NCBI GenBank assembly: GCA_951230915.1
Contig: OX579638.1
Coordinates: 15,890,696 to 15,954,695 of the forward strand
Source: Antitrichia curtipendula
Taxonomy: Eukaryota > Streptophyta > Bryopsida > Hypnales > Leucodontaceae
DNA: 64,000 nucleotides
Direction of reading: 5' to 3'
A program made the translations under genes and the position numbers. Position 1 is the stretch's first letter. Every line of letters begins with the position of its first letter. Below, piece by piece: positions 11,894-23,149 of this stretch. The notes under the pieces are model-generated. The model had not been told where the DNA came from, made no database searches, and saw only the letters and a program-made list of their open reading frames with translations.

Positions 11894-12839
11894 TTAACCC
11901 CTAAAGGACCAAGTGTTCATTCAACATGCGCAAGAACTCTCGGGTAGGTTCCTTCAAAGTCATTCTTTGTCGGATGTTCATGAAATTTGAACACAATGTG
12001 TAAAATTCTACCTCCTTCATGAAGAACTAATTTTTTTTTCCGATCAGGTGCCAAGATCAAAAGTTATGTTGCCTTGAACTTTTGGGGCAATTTGGGAATC
12101 TTTGGAAAATCTTTTGCAAAAAAGATCATCAAGTTTTGAAATTTGGCATGTATGTAACTAATGAAATATGGCATACAATTGTACAAAAAAACAAATTTTA
12201 GTTGTCAAATCACATTCTAAGAGGAGTCAAACTTTGTTAGCTACGTTGGGGTAGTTTCAAGAAAAAACATTTTCTTCTAACTTCAAGTCCTATTATCTTG
12301 GAATTAGTGAAGTCAAAATTCTTGAAATTTTTTCCGCATATTCCAAATGTTTGTCTCTAATTATTCACCATTTGGATTTCAAATAAAATATTTCCTCATT
12401 GCACAAAAAAATGACTAGTGTATTGCCAATTCACTTAACCTCCTTGCATTTCAGGGTGATTTAGAATAATTTAGACTACAAATTTTCTTCTAATTTTTTT
12501 TGTAAGTGAACCTAATATCATATACTTATGAATGGTCAAAAATCTCATGTTTGTATAGAAAATTTTTTTTACTCCAAATGAGCCCGAAGTCTGCTGACCC
12601 TATTTTGCAAGATTGGAATAAAGGTTTATTTTTCACTTCAAATGCTATAATCTTTCAATCCGCATGGTGAAAAGGGCTGAAATTTTTTCCAAACTTTGGT
12701 AAAATACTTTACTTTAGTTTTGTACAGTTGAAGTTCCAAAAAGAAGTTTTGATTTTCTTTTTTGAGTAAGATACCAAAAAGTCGCAGTTTTTGGAATGTC
12801 TCCCTGGAAGAAAAAAAAACCCGGTCCTTTAGGGGTTAA
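11894..12839. mobile_element. TTAA-flanked MITE, complete (946 bp)
   Basis: TTAA-CCCCTAAAGGACC at the left is matched by GGTCCTTTAGGGG-TTAA at the right (12823-12839). It has TTAA at both edges and 13-bp perfect terminal inverted repeats. The left TTAA is shared with the preceding fragment, giving the palindrome TTTAGGGGTTAACCCCTAAA. The interior is AT-rich and non-coding. Confidence 0.85.
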
Positions 12840-14113
12840 GTTCTAATAAAAATCATATGATAAATGACAAAAATATATATATGAAAAAGTAGAGCCCTAG
12901 GTGATGATCTCTTGGACCTGTAGTTTTACAAATTACACTAGGATCCTCTGTACTTTGGGTAGGACTTCATCACCAATAGAACGCCAGCTGTGCAACAGTG
13001 CATGGCAGGTCCCTATGCTACTCCTGTCTACGTTCACTCGCAGATCAGAAGCGTACTAGAGAATGCCGGCACACTGTTCCCTGCACAGACAATACCTCCA
13101 GGAAACAGGCCAGAGAGACCGTAACACAAAAGAAAGATGTTCTGACCTGCTCACGCATCCCAGTGACTGCAGTTCCTACATACCTAAGCCCTCGGCAAGA
13201 GCATACGTGAGATTCCTTAGGGGTTGCGTAACGAAACGAACAATCCTAAGGAATCTTTCAGGAGCAGCTGATTGTCGATGACCCTCCCATTCACTTAGAA
13301 GTTCTTGAAATCCTCGCCCCCATCCACTCCTCGTCAAATAACTGATAATTCATCCTCATTCCCCGAAACCTCCAAACGAAACCTCAAACGAAACCTCAAA
13401 CGAAACCTCAAACGAAGCATAATATATATCGACACACCAAAGGTCTGCAAACACTGAGGATAGTATACAGTATCTCACCATTCGTCAGTGTGGTGGCTAC
13501 TATGTAACATTCAGCATAGCACATATGCTTACAAGCTGCAGTTAAGCTAGCTTCTGCAGATCAGCTAAACCTCAAAATTAGACTTGCTTCAGCTACAGAT
13601 TTTCTTTGCATCTGAAAAGCGCACGTCAGTAAGGTTGTCTTAGACATGACCGCGCGATGTGTATCTGTGCACCCCAATCCGAACATCTGGCCTCAGTTCA
13701 AAGCTCAGCAGAGGAGAAATTGAGCGATGCCTTCAATTGGCAAAGATGATGTAAAAACGATACATTATATAACATTGGTCAAAAGAGTGATGGGCAAATA
13801 AAGCCACCTACACTCGTCAGGAGTTCTCTCTCACAATTGTGGGCGCATGTACTACCTCCTCCCTTTACAAGCCTCCCCAAGGACATGCAATCCGTTTGGG
13901 ACTGTACTTTTGAGGAACAGCGAAACCGTACACCAACAAAAAACAAGATGGACTCCGAAATCTCTATAGCCCTTAACGAATGTGTTTACAACTCTTATAC
14001 ACGCTAGAACATCGACATTATAAAGGACAGAGTTCCCTATGAATCCTCACCCCCAGCTTCACAATCTTTGATCAAACAAAATCTACAATGCCAGGTAGGA
14101 GTGGCATACAAAT
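12840..14113. other. 3' flank of the epimerase gene
   Basis: From about 12950 the base composition becomes more balanced than the AT-rich repeat to the left. The stretch probably includes the 3' UTR of the minus-strand epimerase gene. It contains a 12-bp tandem repeat (unit AAACGAAACCTC, about four copies, 13374-13418) and an inverted repeat at 13210-13256. No coding frame with a recognisable domain is seen. A minus-strand polyadenylation signal was not obvious. Confidence 0.5.
13210..13256. other. Short inverted repeat in the epimerase 3' flank
   Basis: AGATTCCTTAGGGGTTG at 13210-13226 pairs with CAATCCTAAGGAATCT at 13241-13256, leaving a loop of 14 bases. It could fold in a 3' UTR transcript, or be the scar of a small element. 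Confidence 0.5.
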
Positions 14114-15942
14114 TCATACGATCTGCTCATGATCACCCAACCACAACCTATGATCTGTCCCCACTCCATAGTAGCCCTGGTACCACTTCACAAACTTCTT
14201 CAGACCTGTGTCCAAATTCGTCGTCGGATGGTAATTGAGCTGCTTCTGTGCAGATGAAATGTTTGCATGTGTGAAAGGGACATCTCCATTACGAGGCATT
14301 TTAATGATATTCCTCTTTGCCTTCAACTTCAAGTACTTCTCAAGAATATCAACCAAAGAAGGTACCGTAACAGGTGAAGTGTTGCCCAGATTAAAAACAC
14401 GCAGTTGCGCTGGGCCACTCTTCTTACCACTGCTGCCTGTGCTCTTCTCCGCTGTATCTAGAGAACCCACGCAACCTTTCACAATGTCGTCAATGTATGT
14501 AAAGTCCCGGGCTAGGTCCTTTCCACCACTGCCCGTGTAAATGTTAATGGCCTTGCCCCGTAGGATGTCCCGGGTGAAGGAGAAGTAAGCCATATCCGGT
14601 CGTCCCCAAGGCCCGTATACAGTGAAGAAACGGAGACCTGTTATTGAAAGGCCATAAATGTGATTGTACGTATGAGCGATTTCTTCACCGGCCTTCTTGG
14701 TAGCTGCGTAAAGGCTGGCAGGTTGGTCGGTCCGGTCACTTTCAGAGAAGGGGACCTGCATGCATAACGATGACCGTGATGAAGGAATTGGAGACGATGA
14801 GGCATAATCAAGTGCAAATGATGAAGTACATTAAAGAGTTCCCGTCATTTACAGCCCACTGTAGAAACAGCGACACTCAAATCATGCGAGATGCCTAACA
14901 ATGGGTGTCGAACCACACAATTAGTAATATCAACACAATTCAATAAATAGCAGTGATCGTACGAACATTTTCGTACAGCTGAATCTCTTCCAAACGACTA
15001 CTTCAAGAATCATTTTCGGGCATCGGATATCTATATGATAACAAGTCATCCTTCGGAGCAATATTAGTAAAGAAAATTACAAAAAAATTACAAACCTTGG
15101 TATTTAAGCCGTACACAGAGCTCGAAGAGGCCCACACAATTGCTGGCTGAGGATTTGCAGCTTTACAGACCTCGAGAAGATTCACGAGGCCAGCGATATT
15201 GCTGTGGACATAAGAGCCTGGATTCTGCATGGCATACCGTACCCCTGCCTGAGCAGCAAGGTGCATGATATGAGTGAACTGGCCCAATTCGAAAAGTGTC
15301 TTCAGCAGAACCTCATCATTAATGTCACCCTCAACAACGAAGACACCGTGTTTCTCAAGCACATCTTGTCTGGCACGCTTCAAAGAGGTCTCATAGTAGT
15401 CATTGAAATTATCCAGACCAACAACTCCGTCTCCTCTTTTCTTTAGTGCCAGAGATACATGAGTACCGACAAATCCTGCAGCACCCGTGACAAGAACCAC
15501 CATAGAGTCATGTTCTTTTTTAGGTAGGCAAGACCACCGCACTTTGAGTTCCCATTGATGATTGGGTTTAAAGGCAGCCATTGAACGACCAACAATGCCG
15601 CCTTCAACAGCCACCCCCGAGGTACCACTCATCTTGTAGAATACAAGGAGAGTCAAGGCAAGTAAGATGGCGGTACATCCCAGAAGCCTGGAGGAAGCTG
15701 TCGTGTGCCATCTTGACGCCACCCGACCAAAATAATTGCTTCTCTCCACCTTCACCTACATATTCAATTTTCAAATAACCTTAGTTATGAAGAGTACGTC
15801 AGATCAGTGAAGAAGGCATCCTCCCAGGCATGGGACATAAGCGTTGATGACAAAATTTGCTAGAACTCTGCATATACGTCTGCGTTTGAGACCATACCTT
15901 GCCAGGGGTTGACGGGTAATTGTCTTGCATAGAGGGAGGCAT
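14114..15942 (-). CDS. GAE: UDP-glucuronate 4-epimerase (GAE family), three coding exons
   Basis: The enzyme interconverts UDP-glucuronate and UDP-galacturonate, the pectin precursor. Plant family members are Golgi type II membrane proteins. Exons on the minus strand are 15942-15898, 15755-15096 and 14755-14114 (TGA). Introns are 142 and 340 bp, both GT-AG and phase 0 (AAG/GTATGG...TGTAG/GTG and AAG/GTTTGT...GCATGCAG/GTC). The 448 residues show N-terminal YPSTPGK, typical of plant GAEs, and one membrane segment at about 39-55. The NAD-binding TGAAGFVG is at about 105-112. ASSSSVYGLNTK precedes the second intron, the catalytic YxxxK is Tyr251/Lys255, and RDFTYIDDIVKG and PRNGDVPFTHAN follow. 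An ATG at 15990 in the same frame would add 16 residues; the family's short N-terminus favours 15942. The GTG at 15755 follows directly on a stop and an acceptor, so it is not a start. No internal stops occur. Family assignment is very secure; exon 1 is inferred. Confidence 0.94.
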
Positions 15943-18513
15943 TTTGAGCAAAGGGCTGTGCAGTGTCTTGGAAGGAGAGTCGACGAACATTCCGGGTCGC
16001 CAAGTTCCCTTTCTTCAATAGGAGGCAGGAATGTTTCCTACGTAGAGACGCTTGGTAAACCCACTTCGGATTCGGCTGTTCAAAACTGCATTCGGAACCA
16101 GAAACGAATCAGATCAGACATTTATAAGTGAAGGGCAAGGCACTTATTAAAATTAATTACAATTCGAGGGAACAACCCTAATGTGAACAATTTAAATTCT
16201 CAAACGATTCATTAAAAAACTAGAGAGAAAAAACACATTGGCAATTGCTCCTATCGACCTACAGTTTCAAGGGGCAAGAGTAAAACATAATAATAACCTC
16301 TTAACCTGTAAAGGACGGTCCTGTAACACAAAGTGTTGAACACTTCAAGCAAGATTTGAAGGCCTTCAGTTCTCTAAATCTCATTTTCACATTGACCATA
16401 TGCATGGGAAGGTTGAAGAGAGAGTAAAACACTACTTGAATGGATGAAAAACAGTAGATGAAGGCGACTTACAACTGCTAGACACCCTGGATGAAATCGA
16501 CCAAATTCATTCGATTGGGAGTCCAGGAGTAAATGTGTTGCAGCAATCACAGCATAAGACGACTTACAGGATCTGCATACAAAGTTATCACGATTCACGT
16601 GCTCAATTGAGGACCATAAAACTCCAGGCTCTAGTTACATGTTTCATTTCATTGAAACCCGCATCAACTACCTCGTCCCACTCAAGAAATCGGATATCTA
16701 TGCAGTCGACTACTCTTGTCAGCATAATGGAGGAAAATAAAGGAGAAACGAGACTGCCGATCACGCTCTATGCCACCACTTAAGTAGAAACAACTCCAAT
16801 TGCTTTCAACAGAAATAGACAGTTGCACAAGAACTAGAACAAGATATAATAGCTCTTTAGATAAACTAGAACAATCTTTCAAACGACAGGTCGACTTCAG
16901 AACGTCTATAAGTCCAAAGAATTCTTACTCTAGACCGAGGAAAGCGTTACAGTCTTTATCAACATACTTCAAAGATCCAATCTGTAGGCATTGTTGCTAT
17001 TCAAGATCGGAGCGCACTCTAAAATCACAATTACTGACCAAGAGACAAATCCAGGGTTAAGCAGTACATCAAGATTAAGCAGCTAGAATCTTACAAGAAG
17101 TTTTTAAACGACTCCGCTGCTTCTCGCAACTCCAAGGCTTCAGCTCCACTCGCTGATCAGAGGCAATTGCAAACTAGAATCCTCGAAATGTCGCAACATC
17201 AAGAAATTGGTGATTCACAGGGCAACAGCTTAAACCTACATCCATACTCGAAACTTGGACAGTTTGACCAAATTTAGCAGCAGAGGTTTTCAAGCCAACG
17301 AATAACATCAAATCTTGACTTGACGGCCAATGCGCCTTCCGTTCTGTATAACAAACAGCACAGTCCAAAAGTTCACCTACTGAGCAATGGTAACACTGAC
17401 ATAAACTTCGTGTGCAAGTCCCAGTCTAACTCGAATGTCCATCTCTACACCAATCCGTGAGCCAGAAACTGAATTCACACTGCACGACCAATCTGGAAAA
17501 AGCGTCTAGTCGCTGCTCTGCATCTAGCCAAGTACCACTAGCACACCACTCTAATCCAAATTGCAGCAATTCTATCACAATCTCTGACAGCACTACCTTT
17601 CTCACTCCTCAAAAAGCCCTGGAAGCCACAAATCTCCGTCAAAAACAAGAAAGATAGGATGGCATTACCTCCCTACGCCCCGTTCCTACCGCTGCAGCTG
17701 AATGTACTTGTCCCTCTTTTTGGACCGTAACTGCTCCTTACGCCTTCACTATCACCATCATTTCACAACAGACAAGTTCCACACCAAGCACTCAAGAAGA
17801 CAGAGTAGCAAACAGAGCACAAGCAACCACTCCACCGCGTCCTGCCAACCTGGAAGCCAGGCTCAGGCTCAGGCTCCTGCAGCTCTAGGTGAGTAACCTT
17901 AACACGCTGCGACCTCTGTCTTAAATGCGCTCCCTCCCCCGCGCACAAACAACAAGGACTACCACCTACACCACCACACGGTCACACAGTCGCACGGTTA
18001 GCTCCAGACAGGAAAATTTATGCGAACAGCTGCCTCATCGCCGGTGTCTCTGTAAGCAATCAATCGCACAGAGAAAAGAGTCGTACTCCCTCGACTTACC
18101 ACGGCGTCCGCGCCTTGTTTCCGACAATGTGCCCACGTCAATGGTGTGTAATGCAAACAGTCAGCTAGTCGGACTCCGAGGAGAGCAGGGAGGCGCAGGA
18201 GAGGTGATCACTTGAAGCCGGGAGCACGATGAAAACGCTTCCCTGTTTGGGACGGATCCTCCATAGCTGGCACCACGCAGACATCCATGGTACACAATTA
18301 CAGAAGGAACAGCAAGCAGCGCAGAGGCGCTGACAGGCAAAGCACCACGTAGGAGCGATGGATGATACCCGGATTTACTAGGTCCAGGCCTCCACGTGCC
18401 GCCGGTGCCGGTTCTCTATTTGCAGGTGTCCTTTTACACACTTTCAGGAGTTTAGTTACTGTTCACTTACTCACTTTCCATGCTTAAAGATTCCTACTGT
18501 AGTTAACTTGAGG
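15943..18513. other. 5' flank of the epimerase gene (UTR/promoter region)
   Basis: This is about 2.5 kb of sequence with more balanced composition than the repeats around it, lying upstream of the minus-strand epimerase. It probably holds the 5' UTR, possibly with UTR introns, and the promoter. The richest GC part, with many CG dinucleotides, is about 17900-18420, followed abruptly by AT-rich repeat. Short open frames in all directions lack recognisable domains. I could not place a TATA box or transcription start with confidence. Confidence 0.5.
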
Positions 18514-19048
18514 TTAAAGTGAAAACACCTTAAACAATCAAAATAAGGAATAATTGCAAGCTGTCTTTGGTGGGGGGATATATTTCTCCTGCTAACAAAT
18601 GGAAATCATGAAATTCTTTTGTAGGCTATCCATGTAAACTCTATAATTTTTCAAAGTAGAAAATGTGTAAACCACTAAAACCAACTCTAGATTTGCCTGT
18701 AAAAAGTTCAAAGGAGGCATGTTAGAGCCCTTAGACAGTGCCAAAATTGATTACAACATGTCCTTAAGTAGTTAGAGGCAGGCCAAGCTAGCAAGTCATG
18801 CTAGCTTAGTTACTAAATGACATGGTGGCAACTACTTAGTTGTCCCTAATATGTTCTTGATCATCAACAAATATGTTCAATATTTGCTCTTAGCATGTTC
18901 CTATTATGCCCCATACATTACTTCAAATCCCCCCTCATTATACTCCAAGCATCAAATTACAGTTTCAATGACAATCTACTATAAAATTACAGTGCTTTTA
19001 ATAGGTGCACCAAAAGATAAAGGGACGATTTAGGTGTTTTCACCTTAA
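18514..19048. mobile_element. MITE with AGGTGAAAACACCT-type ends
   Basis: The left end TTAAAGTGAAAACACCTTAAA and the right end TTTAGGTGTTTTCACCTTAA are inverted copies with two differences. The 535-bp interior has no coding capacity. The ends resemble those of the MITE at 38846 (TAAGGTGGAAACACCC). Confidence 0.8.
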
Positions 19049-19141
19049 TTAAATCACTTTGGAAATAAAATTAGCATATATTTTGTAATAACTAATCTTA
19101 ATTGGAATCCCTATCTAAAATTGAATCTTACAAATATTTGC

Positions 19142-19954
19142 TTAAGTCCTAAAGGACCAAATAGCATTTGGGGCAACATAGCTTTTCAATCATCCATTTA
19201 TGAATGAAATTTTAATACTTTTTCTTTGAAATATTCAAACAACATGTGGTTCAAGAGTAGCTAGAAGGCACAACAAATTTCATAACTATTGACTATATAG
19301 TTAAAAAGTTTTTGTATGATATGTAGTTTCTTTTGGAGCTCGGGCAATATGGACAGCTCAAAAAATCAATTTTTTTTTAAATAAAATTTTGAAATTAGTT
19401 TTCTGGATTTACATATACATCGAAAGCTTACCAGAAATTGAATCATTCCATTTTGATTAATGAGGTGAAAGTTACAATGAGAATTAGTTTGCAGGCAATT
19501 ATGAAATCTCTACTGTAAAATAAACTCTAAGGTCCTTTATTTAACTCTATTTTTAATATTTTTAGAAAAAAAATATAATCATAGGATGTAAATTGTTTAT
19601 TACAACATTACAACCATTGGGATTGGCATTTTTCAAATTTATAACTTAATTCTTGACAATTTAGTATTTAAAATCATTATCTATTTATTTCTATTTACTA
19701 TTTTTTTCTAGTATGAATATGAAAAAAAATTGGTTGAAATTTTCTAAATGTATTTCCTACTTATTTCTTCAACATATTATATAGAGTTGCAAATTGTAGG
19801 ATCTACACATTTATAGGTAAAAAGTTTGAAAGATGAAACTTAATTATTTGGGAAGAGTAAAAAAAAAATTAAATTCAAGCATCATGATTTTGATCTTGCA
19901 ATTGGTAAGGTTTCATATTCCAAAATTTAAAAAGGGTGTACTCTAACAAGTTAA
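19142..19954. mobile_element. TTAA-type MITE, orientation like 62208
   Basis: It starts TTAA-GTCCTAAAGGACC. Internal blocks such as GAAAGCTTACCAGAAATTG, ATCATAGGATGTAAATTG and TTACAACATTACAACCATTGG run in the same order as in 62208-63135. Its right end abuts the TTAA of the next copy, which lies in the opposite orientation. The terminal repeat at that side is eroded. Non-coding. Confidence 0.75.
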
Positions 19955-20887
19955 TTAACCCCTAAAGTTCTAAGACTATGTTTTCACCAAAAACACTCCG
20001 AAACTGCCATTTTTAGTACAAGTATCAAATTTTTGAAAAAAATCTTTTTTGACACATGCAATCATAGGATCTTATAGTAAACTTGTTTTAGAAGATATCG
20101 AAAAAAATTCAGAATTTTCTACCATGCGGATTGGAAAGATATTAGCATTTGAATTGGCAAAAATCTTTTTTTTGTCCCTGCGAAAAACAGGGCAGCTGCA
20201 CTTTACAAGGTCACATTTGTATGAAAATATGTCCAAAATGGTGGTGCATCTTTGAATTCTTTTTCCTAAACAATTTCTCTACATGCTTAAAAATTTTCAA
20301 ATCATTTGATATTGTACAACATATACAAAAAAAATAGTAAGTAGAAAGAAGTAGAGAATGATCCAAAATACTAAATTGTTAAGAATTTAATTTATGGAAT
20401 TGAAAAATGTAAATCCCAATGGTTGTAATGTTGTAATAAACAACCTACAACCTATGAAAAAAAAATTCCAAAAAATATTAAAAATTGAGTTAAATAAACA
20501 ACTTCAAAGTTTATTTCAGAGTAGAGAATCTATAACTACCCACAAACTAAAAATCCTCATAACTTTTGATTCATTGGTCAAAATGGAATGATTCAAAGCT
20601 TTTCATGTATATATAACTCTAGAAAACCAATTTCAAATTTTTATTTTTGTGAAAAGTGATTTTTTCTGATCTGCCCGGACTGCCCAGTTACAAAAAAAAG
20701 TAACATATTTGGCCATAACTTTTGACTCCTATTTCCAAATGTCATGAAATTTAGTGCATGCAAAAGGTACTCCTCGCACCCACCTTCTATTAAAATTTCA
20801 GCCAAAAATATGAAAATCTCTAGTCACAAGTATCTGCCCAAATTTTTTATACTGCCAAAAATTGCATGCTGGTCCTTTAGGGGTTAA
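19955..20887. mobile_element. TTAA-flanked MITE, complete (933 bp)
   Basis: The left end is TTAA-CCCCTAAAGTTC and the right end GGTCCTTTAGGGG-TTAA. It is the reverse complement of 62208-63135 over its whole length, with about 85 percent similarity in the parts compared by eye. Together with the preceding inverted copy it makes a 1.75-kb long palindrome. Non-coding and AT-rich. Confidence 0.85.
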
Positions 20888-22914
20888 AGAATCCTATAGT
20901 TGGATTTATTTAAATATATATATATATATATATGTGAAAATTTTAGCCTTGCTTTAGAGATTAGTGTTTTGAAGCAAGTTTTGGGCCTCTACACATGAAA
21001 TAACTTAGGGATTAAAATATTATCTATTTATGAGAGTGCAGGATCAATTTTAGATCCCATGTGTTTAGCACTTATAAACTCATAATAAGAGTTACATATT
21101 ATGTCCAAAGAAAAAAGAATCTTTGTATGACTTCCAACAAGGCCCAATGAATGATTAGAAAATTCAATAATAATAACTTCTATAATTAGTGAACAATAAT
21201 AATGATAGCTTAGTTTTTGCTCCTATAATTAGGTTACCAGTATTTGCAAATGGTTGGAAGTAAGTATAGTAAGTTGCACAAATAGGAAGAGAGTAGCGTA
21301 TCTTTTTAATTTAGAACCAAATATTTGGGTGTAAATGAAATTTTTATACAAATGATGTTCTATGCCTCATAGGCTTAGATTGCAAATTTTGCCCTATATT
21401 GATGCCACAAACTATAACAATGATCAAATTGTACATCCATTTTTTAATTGGAAATAAAACATTGATAACCCTACAATACCACAAAGGACTTAAAATGTCC
21501 AATGAATGACTTTCATTGTTCATGTAGAAACAAGGAATGAAGTTATACATTATGTTAAATAATAATTTTATGGCTAATGATCACAGTGATGAGTCTATTG
21601 TTTCAAAATTAATTCATGGAAATGCAGCGCCTTTGATGAATAATGTAATTGAGTTACAAATATATTTTGTTTGTATTTATTGGCTTTGGACCAAATAAGA
21701 AGAGACTTTGCGTCAAGAGAGGACCTCCAAAGGAAGTTTGAATAGTTATTTTATTTGAAAAAGAAAATCAATGTTGTATACTTAGAGTCTTTCAAAGTTT
21801 AGTCACTTGTTTCATTGAATATGGTTATCCATTTGCGTCCAAATTCATTGAGGAAGTAGAGTAAGACTTGAAAAGTAGAAAAATGATGATGAATGATATT
21901 GGAAATTGTTATTTTAGATGCAATGAAGTAACCATAGGATCTGATTTAGTTAAATCTATTATACTGAAAATTGAAGTAAATTTATGAAATAAAATTTGGA
22001 TGTAAAAATATTGAGCTTGACTATGCCAAATTTTGCGTTGTATTTCATTAGCAACTGCATATTTTTTACTTTATAAATTCAATAAAGATGTTTAGAGTAC
22101 TGCAAAATATTCAAGAAAAATTTGAGAGTGCAAAGAAACCTTCTAAGAATGCTTGCATAAAATTGCTATCCATGTTGGTGCAATAAACTTCAAAATATGC
22201 ATTTTGTAATGAGGAGAGCATTGTAGAAACACCACAAATAGTCAAAGTGGTCAACAAGCTAAGATTCATATAAAGTTTTCCACTCACAAATATGCTAGGC
22301 AATGAAATCCATATCCAAGTTTAGTGATATAGACAACAATTATGTTCCCAAATGAACTAAATTATGCAATTTGATAAAGGTTTTTTGTAATATTAAATTA
22401 TACTTTCAAGAAAGCGGGATGCATGTTGTGCTATCAAAACATGCTTGCAAAGAATATAAATTATTCCCTTTAAAATGTTCGCACTTACTTGCCTAGTAAT
22501 TATTTATTTTAGTGCTTTCTAATAATGAATTAGCTTGTTGTTGTTGCTACCCTCAAACAATATTTTCTTGGCCCCTAGACCATCATATTTGCACTTTTTA
22601 GACTACAAGTTGTACAAAATTGTCAAAAATTCTAACAAGTTTCAACCCAATTCTTTTTTACAAATTTCTTGCAACAATGTGTACTTTTTTCACAGCCTAA
22701 ATTAGAACTCATCTATAAAGCCCACAAAACATGGATGGATGAAAATGTGACTCCTTTGATTGTTATGCCTTTTCAAGTTTGTGCATTGTCCAAATTTTGG
22801 ACACCGCAATGTTTCACGGTTAAGTCTTACAACTACAAATCTCGTCAATTTACATCTTGACTTGTTAAATAATGTTATGAGAGGTTCCCCTCCTACTTTT
22901 GGATGTAGACTAAA
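20888..22914. other. AT-rich stretch without recognised genes
   Basis: I see only a short (TA)n run at about 20911-20933 and scattered short frames. No domain, terminal repeats or gene structure could be supported. Confidence 0.5.
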
Positions 22915-23118
22915 AAGATTTGAGTGAAAAATATATATTCTACATAAGTTGGTGGATAAAATATACATTCTATGTAGGAAGATATGAATGCAAAATATAT
23001 ATTCTACATAGGTTGATGGATGAAATATATATTATATGTAAGCTAATGGATGAAATCTATATTCTATATAGATTGATGGATGAAATACATATTCTATATA
23101 GGTTGATTGATGATTTGA
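22915..23118. repeat. Minisatellite, ~30-bp unit, about six copies
   Basis: Units of the form GTTGATGGATGAAATATATATTCTATATAG follow each other with point differences. The unit length is a multiple of three, which explains the repetitive open frame through it. It is not a gene. Confidence 0.85.
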
Positions 23119-23149
23119 TGTAAATTTTATGAGTTCTAGGATGCAATGC

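Noticed and set aside
15003..15755. Epimerase starting at the GTG at 15755 and ending in the second intron.
   Set aside because: A stop precedes the GTG, a splice acceptor lies directly before it, and the plant GAE N-terminal STPGK motif is found in an upstream exon. The tail after NTK is intron.
22920..23123. A repetitive 67-codon protein.
   Set aside because: It is an open frame caused by a 30-bp minisatellite.
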